Shown: positions 1 through 9,871 of the stretch, piece after piece
Position numbering within the stretch: the stretch's first letter is position 1
Layout: every line of letters starts with the position of its first letter
Assembly: GCA_029881795.1 (NCBI GenBank)
Contig: JAOULX010000006.1
Span: 108,494 to 172,493 of the forward strand
Origin: Gammaproteobacteria bacterium
GTDB taxonomy: Bacteria > Pseudomonadota > Gammaproteobacteria > SZUA-229
Length of the DNA stretch: 64,000 nucleotides
Direction: 5' to 3'
Notes under the pieces: model-generated
Databases searched by the model: none
The model's input: the letters and a program-made list of their open reading frames with translations, nothing else
What the model was told of the DNA's origin: nothing
Made by a program: the position numbers and the translations under genes

Positions 1-57
1 ATGATACCAAGTTCAGCATAGGTTTTCGCTATCAAATCAGTTAATATATATTTTCTG

Positions 58-321
58 ATGTCTTGTAGCAGTCTGTCTATGCGTGGATTTGTTCCCCCTG
101 ATCCTGAAACCCGAGTTTCGATTGAGCGCTATGCGGTGGTTTATGTGCCGCGACGCAGTCGAAAACGCTTTTCTATCGGATGTGTTGAGGTCGTGGACTC
201 TGAAGAACTGGCCAGATCTTCTGCAGATGAAGCCAGTAACCGGTTTCCGGCCAAGGTCATTGGCCCGTCAAAATCATCTGAGGGCCAGTATATTTATTAT
301 CTGGTCGAATGGTTATCTTAA
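58..321 (+). CDS. small conserved-looking protein of unknown function
   Basis: An 87-residue product that I do not recognise. The stretch from about residue 25 to the end has an ordinary protein composition, with an Arg/Lys-rich patch (VPRRSRKRF) followed by IGCVEVVDS and a C-terminal YIYYLVEWL. No signal peptide, membrane segment or cysteine motif is obvious. Two in-frame starts are possible, ATG at 58 and ATG at 79 (MRGFVPPD); neither has a strong Shine-Dalgarno sequence. A stop codon at 19-21 closes the frame upstream, so the gene does not extend off the window. It ends just before the convergent DUF1244 gene. The overlapping +2 frame at 83-352 is also open, but its composition is worse. 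Confidence 0.5.
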   Translation: MSCSSLSMRGFVPPDPETRVSIERYAVVYVPRRSRKRFSIGCVEVVDSEELARSSADEASNRFPAKVIGPSKSSEGQYIYYLVEWLS

Positions 322-335
322 AAGACGCCTGACGA

Positions 336-653
336 TTAATTATGCCCGCTAATTTTTGCGTGCAAAGGTTTGGTGGCCTCAAAGGTTTTAAGCTGTTCAT
401 CTGTGGCTTTGCTCTGATGGTTTTGCTTCCATTGATCCATGCTCATGCCATAGACCGCCTGAACCGCATCCGCATAATCGATTTCCTGGTTAAGCTCCTT
501 CGCGGCAGACAGATACCATTTCGACAGGCAGTTTCGGCAAAAACCAGCCAGATTCATCAGGTCAATATTTTGCACATCGCTGCGATTTTGCAAGTGCTCG
601 ATCAGGCCACGAAATGCAGCGGCTTCAATTTCAGTTTTGGTTTTTAAATCCAT
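336..653 (-). CDS. DUF1244 family protein
   Basis: A protein of about 105 residues starting MDLKTKTEIEAAAFRGLIEHL, which matches the small DUF1244 family of proteobacteria. Family members carry the pattern 'NIDLMNLAGFCRNCLSKWY', seen here with CRNC (a CxxC pair) followed by KWY. The family is functionally uncharacterised and small enough to act as a soluble helical protein. The frame is open back to 782, but the start at 653 is preferred because GGAG lies 8 nt upstream on the mRNA (CACTGGAGTCGCTATG) and because similarity begins there; the extra 43 residues are low-complexity. It is transcribed alone, convergent with the 58-321 gene and divergent from the DUF2288 gene. Confidence 0.85.
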   Translation of the reverse strand: MDLKTKTEIEAAAFRGLIEHLQNRSDVQNIDLMNLAGFCRNCLSKWYLSAAKELNQEIDYADAVQAVYGMSMDQWKQNHQSKATDEQLKTFEATKPLHAKISGHN

Positions 654-829
654 AGCGACTCCAGTGTTTTTTTTGATGGTTCTAAGCGGCTGATAGTTTA
701 CCTTAATTGCTGAGGATATTAAGACTGATGTACCGTTATTCGTCAGTGATGACTTTCTGACGGCATTCGGTTTTAACGCCATGCATAAACCGCTACAATA
801 GCCGAATTGATTTTGGGTGGCTTAGTAAG

Positions 830-1144
830 ATGTCTGAAGATGAAAACGAACTGATCAGTCAGTTACACGGTGAAACCGCTAAATTGCCATGGCATGAGCT
901 GGAACGTCATTTTGCGCGAGGTTCGGTGATTAAGGTAGAGGTGGGAATGGACCTGCTTAAAGTTGCTGTGATTTTAACCAAGGATGATAAATCCAGCCTT
1001 GAAAAACTTTTAGCCGACGGCTCTGTTGCCAATGCCTCAGTCGAAGATGCAAGCTTATGGCATGAATGTTCAACCGAGTTCTGGACAGTTGTCGTAGCAC
1101 CCTGGGTTCTGGTTCAACCCATAGGTAACAAACTGGATTCATAA
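830..1144 (+). CDS. DUF2288 family protein
   Basis: A 104-residue protein matching DUF2288: an N-terminal LHGETAKLPWHELERHFARG, a central KVAVILTKDDK, and the family-typical C-terminal FWTVVVAPWVLVQP. The role is unknown; the family is widespread in gammaproteobacteria and cyanobacteria as a small soluble protein. It has no signal peptide or membrane segment. It is monocistronic, followed 36 nt later by a strong intrinsic terminator that also serves the convergent ygiQ gene. The start ATG follows 'cttagtaag', a weak ribosome binding site. Confidence 0.88.
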   Translation: MSEDENELISQLHGETAKLPWHELERHFARGSVIKVEVGMDLLKVAVILTKDDKSSLEKLLADGSVANASVEDASLWHECSTEFWTVVVAPWVLVQPIGNKLDS

Positions 1145-1180
1145 ATCTCCATAAGCTGCTGATTTATAATGCAATTAGCA

Positions 1181-1215
1181 CCTTAAAAAAGGCTCTTAAA
1201 GAGGCTTTTTTAAGG
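1181..1215. terminator. bidirectional intrinsic terminator between DUF2288 gene and ygiQ
   Basis: CCTTAAAAAAG pairs with CTTTTTTAAGG, and an inner CTCT/AGAG extends the hairpin. The A-run and T-run within the stem give a U-tract on either strand, so it can terminate both convergent genes. Confidence 0.85.
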
Positions 1216-1243
1216 TCCGAAACAGAATCGCTTTGAGTGCTGT

Positions 1244-3409
1244 TTAAGGGCGCTTTTTATGAGCTTTTTGCGTCGTTGCAGGCCGCTTATTAGCTTCTCG
1301 CTTGGCAGCAGGAACAGCGGTTTTATGATTGGCAAAATAACTCGTTTTGTTTTTTTTGTGAGCACTCTTTGCAGTGGCAGATGTCTCACTGGCGGGTTGC
1401 CAGTTAGGCACCAGATGACGTTTGCCATTGCCGATTAAATCAGCACGGCCCATCTTTTTAAGGGCTTCCCGAAGTAGTGGCCAGTTCTCTGCTGCATGGT
1501 AACGTAAAAAGGCTTTGTGCAGACGACGCTGTTTGGCACCACTGACGGTGTTTACATTTTCCGATGTTCTGCTGATGCTTTTCAATGGGTTTTTACCGCT
1601 GTGGTACATCGCAGAAGCAATTGCCAGTGGTGTCGGTAAAAAAGCCTGTACCTGATCCGGCCTGAAATTATTCTTTTTCAGCCAGAGCGCCAGATTCAAC
1701 ATGTCTTCATCAGTGGTGCCGGGGTGAGCAGAGATAAAGTAAGGAATTAAATATTGTTCTTTACCGGCTTGCTCGGAGTATTTTTCAAACATTTCTTTAA
1801 AGCGATCATAGCTGCCGATACCCGGCTTCATCATTTTGCTGAGCGGGCCTTGTTCGGTGTGTTCGGGCGCGATTTTAAGGTAGCCGCCGACATGGTGTGT
1901 GACCAGTTCCTTGACGTACTCTGGTGATTCAACGGCCAGGTCATAGCGCAAGCCTGACGCGATGAAAATTTTCTTGATACCGGCAAGGGAGCGTGCCCGT
2001 CGATACAGACTGATCAGTGGCTTATGATCAGTATTGAGGTTTTCACAAATCCCTGGATAAACACAGGATAAACGCCGGCATGAGCTTTCTATTTTCTTAC
2101 TCTTGCAGCTGAGCCGGTACATATTCGCTGTTGGGCCGCCAAGATCGGAAATATGGCCGGTAAAGCCAGGCACCTGATCGCGTATATTTTCAATTTCCTG
2201 GATCACGGAATCTTCAGATCGGCTTTGAATGACACGGCCTTCGTGTTCAGTAATCGAACAGAAAGTGCAGCCACCGAAGCAGCCGCGCATGATATTGATG
2301 GAAAAACGAATCATTTCATAGGCTGGCATTTTTGCCTGACCGTAGCTCGGGTGCGGCTGACGTGTATAAGGAAATTCAAAAAGCCGGTCAAATTCTTCGG
2401 TGCTCAGTGGCTGCGGTGGCGGGTTCAGCCAAACCAGCCGTTTACCGTGCTGCTGGATTAAAGCACGGGCATTACCGGGGTTGGTTTCAAGGTGAAAGAC
2501 GCGTGACGCATGCGCGTAGGTTACGCTGTCACTGAGTACCTGATCATAGCTAGGCAGGCGAATCACGGTATTGTGGCGATCCAGTTTAGAACGGCGCTTT
2601 TCAAAATGAACCACGTTATCGGATTCGATAGCGGGCTGATCTTTACAGTCTGGCGTGGCCAGATACGGATCGCCGTGGGCTTCAACACGACCGGGCTGAT
2701 CAACATCAGTTGAATTGATAACGGTGATATTGTCCGGGATGGTCTGCGTCATAAACGCGCTACCACGGATATCGGTAATCTCATTAATGGCTTCGCCCTG
2801 TGCCAGCCGGTGCGCCAGTTCAACAATCGCACGCTCAGCATTGCCAAACAGTAACATGTCGGCTTTTGAGTCAGGTAACACCGAACGACGGACTTTTTCT
2901 GACCAGTAGTCATAATGCGCAATACGTCTGAGACTGGCTTCGATGCCACCGATAATAACGGGGACGCCTTTAAAAGCCTCGCGAGCGCGCTGAGCATAAA
3001 CGATCACCGAACGGTCTGGTCGTTTACCGGCTTCTCCGCCTGCTGTATAGGCATCATTACTGCGAATTTTTTTATCCGATGTATAGCGATTAACCATCGA
3101 GTCCATATTGCCCGCGGTAATGCCAAAAAACAGATTCGGTTTACCCAGTCTGCTAAAGGCATCTTTAGAATGCCAGTCTGGCTGCGAGATAATACCGACC
3201 CTGAAGCCCTGAGATTCGAGTAATCGGCCAATTAAAGCCATACCAAAACTGGGGTGGTCAACGTAGGCGTCGCCTGTCACCAGAATAATATCGCAGGAAT
3301 CCCAGCCCAAGTCGTCCATTTCGTCACGGCTCATTGGTAACACAGGGGCTGTACCGAAACGTTTAGCCCAGTATTGGCGGTAGGAAAATAGTGAGGAAGT
3401 AGATGACAT
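1244..3409 (-). CDS. ygiQ: YgiQ family radical SAM protein
   Basis: A 721-residue protein of the YgiQ (UPF0313) family, close to the usual length (E. coli about 739). The N-terminal half carries the family's own conserved domain ([21 protein letters not shown] near residues 37-57; [16 protein letters not shown] near 155). The radical-SAM motif CxxxCxxC is present as CFGGCTFC around residues 375-382, which should hold a [4Fe-4S] cluster that cleaves S-adenosylmethionine. Conserved [11 protein letters not shown] and KIAPEHTE follow. The last 60 residues are Lys/Ala-rich and probably disordered. The substrate of the family is not known. The gene is monocistronic and divergent from the PhnD-type lipoprotein gene. 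The start at 3409 matches the family N-terminus. Confidence 0.95.
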   Translation of the reverse strand: MSSTSSLFSYRQYWAKRFGTAPVLPMSRDEMDDLGWDSCDIILVTGDAYVDHPSFGMALIGRLLESQGFRVGIISQPDWHSKDAFSRLGKPNLFFGITAGNMDSMVNRYTSDKKIRSNDAYTAGGEAGKRPDRSVIVYAQRAREAFKGVPVIIGGIEASLRRIAHYDYWSEKVRRSVLPDSKADMLLFGNAERAIVELAHRLAQGEAINEITDIRGSAFMTQTIPDNITVINSTDVDQPGRVEAHGDPYLATPDCKDQPAIESDNVVHFEKRRSKLDRHNTVIRLPSYDQVLSDSVTYAHASRVFHLETNPGNARALIQQHGKRLVWLNPPPQPLSTEEFDRLFEFPYTRQPHPSYGQAKMPAYEMIRFSINIMRGCFGGCTFCSITEHEGRVIQSRSEDSVIQEIENIRDQVPGFTGHISDLGGPTANMYRLSCKSKKIESSCRRLSCVYPGICENLNTDHKPLISLYRRARSLAGIKKIFIASGLRYDLAVESPEYVKELVTHHVGGYLKIAPEHTEQGPLSKMMKPGIGSYDRFKEMFEKYSEQAGKEQYLIPYFISAHPGTTDEDMLNLALWLKKNNFRPDQVQAFLPTPLAIASAMYHSGKNPLKSISRTSENVNTVSGAKQRRLHKAFLRYHAAENWPLLREALKKMGRADLIGNGKRHLVPNWQPASETSATAKSAHKKNKTSYFANHKTAVPAAKREANKRPATTQKAHKKRP

Positions 3410-3606
3410 AATGATAAATGAGCGCTAAAAGTGTTATTCTAGCATTGTTGTATCAATAAATAAGCTGATAAAAAGCATGTTTTAGCTTAAAATCAGTGCA
3501 TAACTAAGCTAATATTATTCGATGATAACAATAATAAAATGCTATCTGTCTGTAACTACTTTTTTGCTCCACTACAGCTAAATGCGTAAATCAGGATGAA
3601 AGTTAT

Positions 3607-4515
3607 ATGCTGTTTAAACTAAAGCCCGTTGTCTTTCTTGCAGTACTTTTTTTACTGGCTTGCACATCAGATCACGATCAGAATAATTATCAGCCTTCAT
3701 TTGCTTCAGCGAACAACGCCAAGACTACTACCCAATATATATTTGGTGTTCATCCATTACATAATCCGCAACGTTTGCATGAGGTTTTTTCTCCATTAAT
3801 GACGTATTTAAGTCAGCATGTTGATAATGCCACGTTTAAACTCGAAGCCTCTCGAAACTACGCCTCGTATAATAAAAAACTGTACGCCGGAAAATTTGAT
3901 TTTGCATTGCCTAACCCGTATCAAACCGTTAATGCAATTAAAAAAGGCTATAAGGTTTTTGGTAAAATGGCCGATGACCATAAGTTCAGAGGGATTATTC
4001 TGGTTCGAAAAGACAGCCAGATTCAGTCAATTTCAGATTTAAAAGGCAAGGTGGTCAGTTATCCTGCGCCTACCGCACTGGCAGCCACCATGATGCCACA
4101 ATATTATATCCAGACTCACGGGCTTAATGTCATGAAGGACATAGATAATCGCTATGTCGGCTCGCAAGAATCTTCGATTATGAATGTGTTTTTTAATCAT
4201 TCTGCCGCTGCAGCAACCTGGCCGTTTCCATGGATATCATTGTCTCGTGAAAGACCCGAGCTTGCACAGCAGCTTGAAGTCAAGTGGCAGACTGAGACGC
4301 TGCCTAATAACGGCTTGATTGTAAAGCCAGATGTTGATCAGGCTGTTGTAGACAAGGTCGGTTTTCTATTATTCAGATTACATCAAAATACCGAAGGCAA
4401 AGAAATTCTGTCACGAATGGAATTATCGGCTTTTGAGGTGGCTAACCAGGATACTTATCTACCTGTCAGCCAGTTTCTGGAAAAGTTTTCCAGAGAAGTC
4501 AGGCCGTTAAACTGA
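3607..4515 (+). CDS. PhnD/SsuA-type substrate-binding lipoprotein, probably sensory
   Basis: A 302-residue exported lipoprotein: the N-terminus ends in the lipobox LLAC (Cys19). The mature part resembles the PhnD family of phosphate/phosphite/phosphonate-type periplasmic binding proteins (FGVHPLHNPQRLHEVFSPLM, DFALPNPYQTV, LKGKVVSYPAPTALAATMM, NGLIVKPDVD). No ABC permease or ATPase is adjacent. Instead the stop codon is 6 nt before the start of a transmembrane hybrid histidine kinase, so I infer that the protein presents a ligand to that kinase rather than feeding a transporter. The ligand cannot be read from sequence. A ribosome binding site AGGATG lies about 9 nt before the start. It is divergent from ygiQ. 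Confidence 0.88.
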   Translation: MLFKLKPVVFLAVLFLLACTSDHDQNNYQPSFASANNAKTTTQYIFGVHPLHNPQRLHEVFSPLMTYLSQHVDNATFKLEASRNYASYNKKLYAGKFDFALPNPYQTVNAIKKGYKVFGKMADDHKFRGIILVRKDSQIQSISDLKGKVVSYPAPTALAATMMPQYYIQTHGLNVMKDIDNRYVGSQESSIMNVFFNHSAAAATWPFPWISLSRERPELAQQLEVKWQTETLPNNGLIVKPDVDQAVVDKVGFLLFRLHQNTEGKEILSRMELSAFEVANQDTYLPVSQFLEKFSREVRPLN

Positions 4516-4521
4516 TACCTT

Positions 4522-7191
4522 ATGCCAGCATTTTTATCTAAACTTGTTTTTTCTTCTTTGGCGCGCCAGCTGATACTGGGTATTGCAGCTGTACATGCTG
4601 TCTTAATGACTATCTTTGTGTTTGATCTTGTCGAAAGACAACGTGAATTTATGCTTAGCCAAAGTCATCAGCATGCTATCGGTCTGGTGGCTACGCTGGC
4701 AACTAATGGCACCTCATGGGTGCTGGCAAACGACCTTGCCGGTATTGATGAAATTATCCATTCACAAAGTAATTACCCTGATCTGGAATATGCCATGTTC
4801 ATCGATCGACAGGGCAAAGTGCTTGGCTATACCGACAGAAGTAAAGTGGGTATGTATCTGAGTGATAATGTCAGTAAAAAAATATTTGATAATGTTAATG
4901 AAATTAAAACCGTTGTGCAGTCAGATTCTTTGATTGATGTGGCCGCACCAGTTGTGGTTAACAGAGAAATCATCGGCTGGGCACGAGTCGGTATCAGTCG
5001 TAGTTCGATGAGCAATAATCTGGCGCTGGTTACAAAGAATGGGCTTATTTATACCACCATAGCCATTATTGTCGGCATACTGTTTGCCTGGGGAATGGCA
5101 CGTGGTCTAACCAAAGGAATACGGCAGTTAAAGAGTGCTATCGATCAGATATCGAATGGCTCCAGAGATGTGGTCTGTGAACTGAATCGTCAGGATGAGC
5201 TGGAAGATCTGGGGAATGACTTCAATAAGATGCTGATTACACTTAAAGATCATGAGAACCGGATAGTTGAATCGCATGAGGCTTTAAGCCTGAGTGAACG
5301 AAAAATCAGCCAGCTGATTGATAATTTACGAACCGAATATGTTTTTTATTCACATGATGTCAACGGTATATTTACTTATTTAAGCCCATCAATTACCGAT
5401 GTTCTGGGTTATAGCAATGAAGAATATCTTAAAAAATATGATACTTTCTTTACCGATAATCCACTAAATGAGCTGGCTGTTGATATTACCAATAAAGTTC
5501 TTCAGGGACAGCGAATACCTCCTTATGAAGTTGAAATATTTCATAAAGATGGCAGCAAACGTATCATGGAAGTAACCGAATCGCCTGTCACCAACACCAA
5601 GGGAAAGGTAATTGCTGTTGAAGGACTGGCACGGGATATTACGGTTTTTAAAGAAGTTGCCAATACTCTTAAAGCAGAAAAAGATAAATTTCAGCGCGAG
5701 CAGGTTTTAATCGAATCGATAATTAATGCAATTCCTGATCATATTTATTACAAAGACACTCAGGGTGTTTATATTGGTTCAAATAAAGCTTTTAATGATT
5801 ACGTAGGCCTTTCAAAGCATCAGATGCTGGATAAAACAGATGCTGATTTACTGACACCACAACAGGCACTGGCAAACCGAACGATAGAAAAGGAAATACT
5901 TGTTAGTGGACTGAGTAAACACAGCGAAGATATTATCGCTGATAAAGACGGTAATGAAAAAATATTTGACACACTTCATACTGCTTTTAGAAAAGATGAC
6001 GGAGAGGCTCTTGGTTTTATTCAGATCAGTCGTGATATTACCGAGATTAGAAATAAAGAAATTCAGCTCAGACGATCACAAAGAATGGATGCTCTGGGTA
6101 AGCTGACTGGAGGCATTGCACATGATTATAATAATTTACTCGGTGTTATTATCGGCTACTCTGAACTGCTTTCATTATCGGTTAAAGATGAAAAGTTAAA
6201 ACTGTTTTCTGATGAAATCATGAAAGCAGGTGAGCGTGGTTCGAGACTGACTAAAAAACTATTATCTTTTACTAAGAACCAGAACATCTCTGCATCAGCG
6301 ATCAATATCAATCAAATACTTCAAGCTGATTTAAGTATGATCCAGAAAACCCTGACAGCGCGGATTGAGATTGATCTCGATCTTGATAAATCATTATGGC
6401 AAACCTGGCTGGATATCGGTGACTTTCAGGATGCGGTACTGAATATGTGCATTAATTCGATGCATGCTATGCCTGACGGCGGTCAGTTACATATCAAAAC
6501 CAAGAACCTCTCACTTTCTCAGACAGAAGCAGACACAAAGCATATTGTCCCCGGTGACTATGTTTTACTGAGTATATCTGATACCGGTTGTGGGATGGAT
6601 GAGGTAACAAAAGAACGTTTGTTTGATCCTTTTTTTACAACTAAAGGCGAGCAGGGTTCAGGTCTTGGTTTGAGTCAGGTATTTGGTTTTGTTAATCGCT
6701 CAAAAGGTTTTATTAATATTTATTCGGAGCTGGGAAGAGGCAGTACTTTTAATCTTTACTTTAATAGACTGTTCAATAAAGGTGAGCGTTCAAAAAATGA
6801 AGATGCTGACGTAATAACTCCAAAATCCAGTGGTGAAACTATTCTGGTTGTTGATGATGAGCCGGCATTAAAAGCCCTTGCAGCACAGATATTGCAAAAT
6901 AATGGTTATACTGTTTTTCAGGCCGCTGATGCTCACGCTGCACTTGACTGGCTTGAAAAAGAACACGTTGATCTTGTGGTTAGTGACATTATCATGCCTG
7001 AAATAGATGGATACGAACTGGCATCAGCTATTAATCATAAGTACCCTGCTGTAAAAATAATACTGGCCAGTGGTTTTGCAAAACATGAGTCAAGCAATCC
7101 AGAGCACATTCAGCTAACTAAAGATTTATTACATAAGCCTTATTCTTCTGCTGAGCTGCTTACTGCGGTGCATCAGAGCTTGACGAAGTAA
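4522..7191 (+). CDS. membrane-bound hybrid histidine kinase with two PAS domains and a receiver
   Basis: An 889-residue sensor kinase. The domain order is TM1 (about 12-34), a periplasmic sensor region (about 35-172), TM2 (about 176-196), HAMP (about 190-245), PAS 1 (about 265-385), PAS 2 (about 395-510), a HisKA dimerisation domain with His534 in GGIAHDYNN, an HATPase domain with the N-box (MCINSMHAMPDGG), G1 (DTGCGMD), F-box and G2 (GSGLGLSQVFG), and a C-terminal receiver with acidic pocket VVDDEP and phospho-acceptor Asp822 in VVSDIIMPEIDG. All catalytic motifs look intact. No output domain is present, so phosphate must pass onwards or the receiver regulates the kinase. It is translationally coupled to the upstream PhnD-like lipoprotein (6 nt gap, no clear ribosome binding site), which I take as its probable periplasmic ligand-binding partner. 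Confidence 0.93.
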   Translation: MPAFLSKLVFSSLARQLILGIAAVHAVLMTIFVFDLVERQREFMLSQSHQHAIGLVATLATNGTSWVLANDLAGIDEIIHSQSNYPDLEYAMFIDRQGKVLGYTDRSKVGMYLSDNVSKKIFDNVNEIKTVVQSDSLIDVAAPVVVNREIIGWARVGISRSSMSNNLALVTKNGLIYTTIAIIVGILFAWGMARGLTKGIRQLKSAIDQISNGSRDVVCELNRQDELEDLGNDFNKMLITLKDHENRIVESHEALSLSERKISQLIDNLRTEYVFYSHDVNGIFTYLSPSITDVLGYSNEEYLKKYDTFFTDNPLNELAVDITNKVLQGQRIPPYEVEIFHKDGSKRIMEVTESPVTNTKGKVIAVEGLARDITVFKEVANTLKAEKDKFQREQVLIESIINAIPDHIYYKDTQGVYIGSNKAFNDYVGLSKHQMLDKTDADLLTPQQALANRTIEKEILVSGLSKHSEDIIADKDGNEKIFDTLHTAFRKDDGEALGFIQISRDITEIRNKEIQLRRSQRMDALGKLTGGIAHDYNNLLGVIIGYSELLSLSVKDEKLKLFSDEIMKAGERGSRLTKKLLSFTKNQNISASAININQILQADLSMIQKTLTARIEIDLDLDKSLWQTWLDIGDFQDAVLNMCINSMHAMPDGGQLHIKTKNLSLSQTEADTKHIVPGDYVLLSISDTGCGMDEVTKERLFDPFFTTKGEQGSGLGLSQVFGFVNRSKGFINIYSELGRGSTFNLYFNRLFNKGERSKNEDADVITPKSSGETILVVDDEPALKALAAQILQNNGYTVFQAADAHAALDWLEKEHVDLVVSDIIMPEIDGYELASAINHKYPAVKIILASGFAKHESSNPEHIQLTKDLLHKPYSSAELLTAVHQSLTK

Positions 7192-7202
7192 GGTTGGGTA
7201 TA

Positions 7203-7236
7203 TCAGGCTGTCTGTGACTGTAGACAGCCTGATGAG
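7203..7236 (+). terminator. hairpin terminator after the PhnD-HK operon
   Basis: TCAGGCTGTCT (7203-7213) and AGACAGCCTGA (7222-7232) form a perfect 11-bp stem with an 8-nt loop 12 nt after the kinase stop. The following U-rich tract is weak (TGAGTGAATATTTTATT). The remaining gap to the convergent protease gene (to 7343) contains only a small GCTGC/GCAGC hairpin near 7259-7272. Confidence 0.6.
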
Positions 7237-7343
7237 TGAATATTTTATTGGCGGTCGTTCGCTGCTTTCGCAGCATAGCAAAACTCATTATCCCTGGCGC
7301 TAATGCTAACGGCCATAGCAAACTAGCCAGGCCGTGCACAGCT

Positions 7344-9755
7344 TTATTTCTTAATAGCGACTTCTGACGATCTCTGATTAAACTTAATAGCCTGATCAGC
7401 CATCTGTATTAAACGTAATTTTACCAGCTCATTAATGCTGCCGACTTCAAACACACCCTTGTTATCGGCTTGCCCGGTAATTTTTCCGGTTAATATTTCA
7501 AGTGCTTCATCAACGTGATTAATGGCGTAAATTTTAAAAAGACCTGCTTCTATCGCATCCAGAACACGGTCGTTAAGGATCAGGTTTTTCTGGTTAATAG
7601 CCGGTATAATACAGCCTTGTTCTCCGGTTAATCCTCTGAGTTTACAGATTTCAAAAAAACCTTCTATTTTTTCATTTACGCCGCCGATGGCCTGGATTTT
7701 TCCCTGTTGATTTAAAGAACCTGTGACGGCAAAACCCTGATTGATCGGTACATCTATCAGCGCTGAAATCAGTGCGCAGTATTCAGCTACTGATGCACTG
7801 TCGCCATCTATGCGTCCGTATGACTGCTCAAAAGCTATACTGGCGGAAAATGAAAGCGGGATGTTTTTGCCGTAGCGATTGGCAAGCAGGGCAGATAATA
7901 TTAAAACACCTTTGTCATGTATTGAGCCACTGAGATCAACCTCGCGTTCAATATTTATAATCTGACCATTGCCTAAATGAACTGTGGCGGTAATACACGA
8001 AGGCTGACCAAAACCATATTTTCCAATATCGAAAACTGACAGTCCGTTTACCTGACCAATTTGTGCACCGCTGGTATCGATCAATATGGTTCCCTGACTG
8101 ATATCTTCCTGTATCAGTGACTGAATTCTTGAAATACGCAGGGTTTGTGACTCGATAGCTGCCGACACATCGGCAGTTGTCATTAATTCATTCCCGGATT
8201 TAGTGGCCCAGTAATCAGTTTCAATCAGTAAATCGGTAATTGTTCTTAGTCTGGTTGATAATTTGTCCCGGTCACCGGATAGCCGTGAGCTGTATTGTAA
8301 AATTTTGCTGACAGCATCTTTTTCAATTTCGTGTAACTTTAACTTCCGGCAGCGGCTGGCAAGCAGACGTGCATATAACAGATTGTTTTCTTCTGTGTGA
8401 TTAATTTCTTCATCAAAATCGGCTTCGACTTTAAACAGCTCAGCAAAGTCTGGGTCCATCTGGTGCAGTTCATAGTACAGCTGTCGATCGCCAATAAGCA
8501 CTATTTTTAAATGAATTGGTATTGGATCAGGTTCCAGACTTTTTGTAGAATCGGTGCTGAGCATTTGCTCCATCGATTCAATTCGGACCACATGCGCATA
8601 CAAGGCACGCTTTAATGCTTCCCAGGCGAAAGGCTGAACAAGTAGTTTTTCGGCGTCAATGATCAGATAGCCGCCATTTGCCTGTTGTAATGCACCTGGC
8701 TTTATTAGCGTAAAATCCGTGATCATCGAGCCCATATAACTGTCATATTCTATTCTGCCAACCAGGTTATGATAGGTCGGGTTATCAAGGTAAATAACAG
8801 GTGCGCCTTTTAGTTTACTGTTGTCTACCAGCAGATTAATTTTATAGCGCTCTAAGGGTGTGTTTTTGGCAGGCGGCAGTTCAGTGCTGATTGCATCCTC
8901 TTCATTGTTGGTAAAATCTTCTAAATGATCTAGTACATCTTCCTGGATACTTTCTAAATAACGTACAACGCTGCTAATGTCGCCGTAGCGTCCCTTAAGG
9001 TCTTTTATGAGGTGGCCTGTTGCAAATAGAGCAACATCTCTGTTCATCGATTTTATCTTTTCATTCGAGTCACGACTGATCTGATTAAGTTGCGGGATTA
9101 TAAATTCCAGCTCTTCCTGTAGCTTGTTTGTTTTTTCATTAAACTGATCCTGTAAGTCAGGCGAAAGCAAGCTAAATTCTTCCAGTGATAAGGCTTTATC
9201 ATCAACAATCGGGCTTAAGCTAAAACCTGATACGGTTTCCTCTAATAAAATGGATTCTTGGCGTGCCATGGTCTTGTGTTTTTTTATTAGTTCTGACTGT
9301 TGTGAAGAGGCATCTCGTTCTATTGACTGGATTCTTTCTCTGTACTCATTGGTTTCAAATGCTGCCGGTATGGCTTTGCCAAGTTCGGTGATTAGACTGT
9401 TCATATTCTGCCGAAACTTTTGACCACGACCAGCAGGCAGCTCGAGCATTCTAGGCTTGTGATCCTGATTAAAGTTATAGGTGTAGCACCAGTCAGAAGG
9501 AGTTACGCGATCTATTGCGAGCTTTTGCAGGACATCGGTGATTATGGCGTGTTTACTCAGTCCTGGAGGTCCCATAACAAACAGATTATAGCCCTGATGA
9601 TCAACATCAGTGGCAAAATCGAGTGCCTTTAAAGCCCTTTCTTGTCCCAGTACGTCATTTAAGGTTTCAAGCTCTGCGGTGCTTTTAAAATCAATCGAAT
9701 AATTGCGACTAATGACGTCAAGTTGTTTTCTGTCTAATGGCTTCATAGTTTTCAT
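7344..9755 (-). CDS. Lon-like (LonB/AsrA-type) ATP-dependent protease
   Basis: An 803-residue cytosolic member of the Lon-related group that has an AAA-type N-terminal region interrupted by a long coiled coil (about residues 125-290) and a C-terminal S16 protease domain (about 560-765). The catalytic serine lies in GDSASVAE and the lysine in GGVNEKIEGFF, giving the Ser-Lys dyad. The nucleotide-binding loop is GPPGLSKH, unlike the classical GxxGxGKT; related proteins of this group often have a degenerate loop ending in H, so it may still be active. Walker-B-like GGYLIIDAEKLL is seen near residue 360. In relatives the role is stress-related proteolysis. Monocistronic, divergent from cmoM. The start MKTMKPLDRKQL is supported by similarity; an internal ATG 3 codons later is an alternative. 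Confidence 0.92.
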   Translation of the reverse strand: MKTMKPLDRKQLDVISRNYSIDFKSTAELETLNDVLGQERALKALDFATDVDHQGYNLFVMGPPGLSKHAIITDVLQKLAIDRVTPSDWCYTYNFNQDHKPRMLELPAGRGQKFRQNMNSLITELGKAIPAAFETNEYRERIQSIERDASSQQSELIKKHKTMARQESILLEETVSGFSLSPIVDDKALSLEEFSLLSPDLQDQFNEKTNKLQEELEFIIPQLNQISRDSNEKIKSMNRDVALFATGHLIKDLKGRYGDISSVVRYLESIQEDVLDHLEDFTNNEEDAISTELPPAKNTPLERYKINLLVDNSKLKGAPVIYLDNPTYHNLVGRIEYDSYMGSMITDFTLIKPGALQQANGGYLIIDAEKLLVQPFAWEALKRALYAHVVRIESMEQMLSTDSTKSLEPDPIPIHLKIVLIGDRQLYYELHQMDPDFAELFKVEADFDEEINHTEENNLLYARLLASRCRKLKLHEIEKDAVSKILQYSSRLSGDRDKLSTRLRTITDLLIETDYWATKSGNELMTTADVSAAIESQTLRISRIQSLIQEDISQGTILIDTSGAQIGQVNGLSVFDIGKYGFGQPSCITATVHLGNGQIINIEREVDLSGSIHDKGVLILSALLANRYGKNIPLSFSASIAFEQSYGRIDGDSASVAEYCALISALIDVPINQGFAVTGSLNQQGKIQAIGGVNEKIEGFFEICKLRGLTGEQGCIIPAINQKNLILNDRVLDAIEAGLFKIYAINHVDEALEILTGKITGQADNKGVFEVGSINELVKLRLIQMADQAIKFNQRSSEVAIKK

Positions 9756-9871
9756 TTATATTTATTACCAACAGTTTAACAATATACTTCAGCTGGACAG
9801 TTTTAGAAATCATCATTTTATACGTCTAAATGCACAACTGTTATAATATAGCATCTCATGAAAGGTGCCAT

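Noticed and set aside
83..352. Alternative 89-residue frame overlapping the 58-321 gene
   Set aside because: Composition is poorer and it overlaps the convergent DUF1244 gene; the 58-321 frame is a better protein.
336..782. Longer 148-residue reading of the DUF1244 gene
   Set aside because: Similarity begins at the Met at 653, which has a GGAG ribosome binding site; the extra N-terminus has no support.
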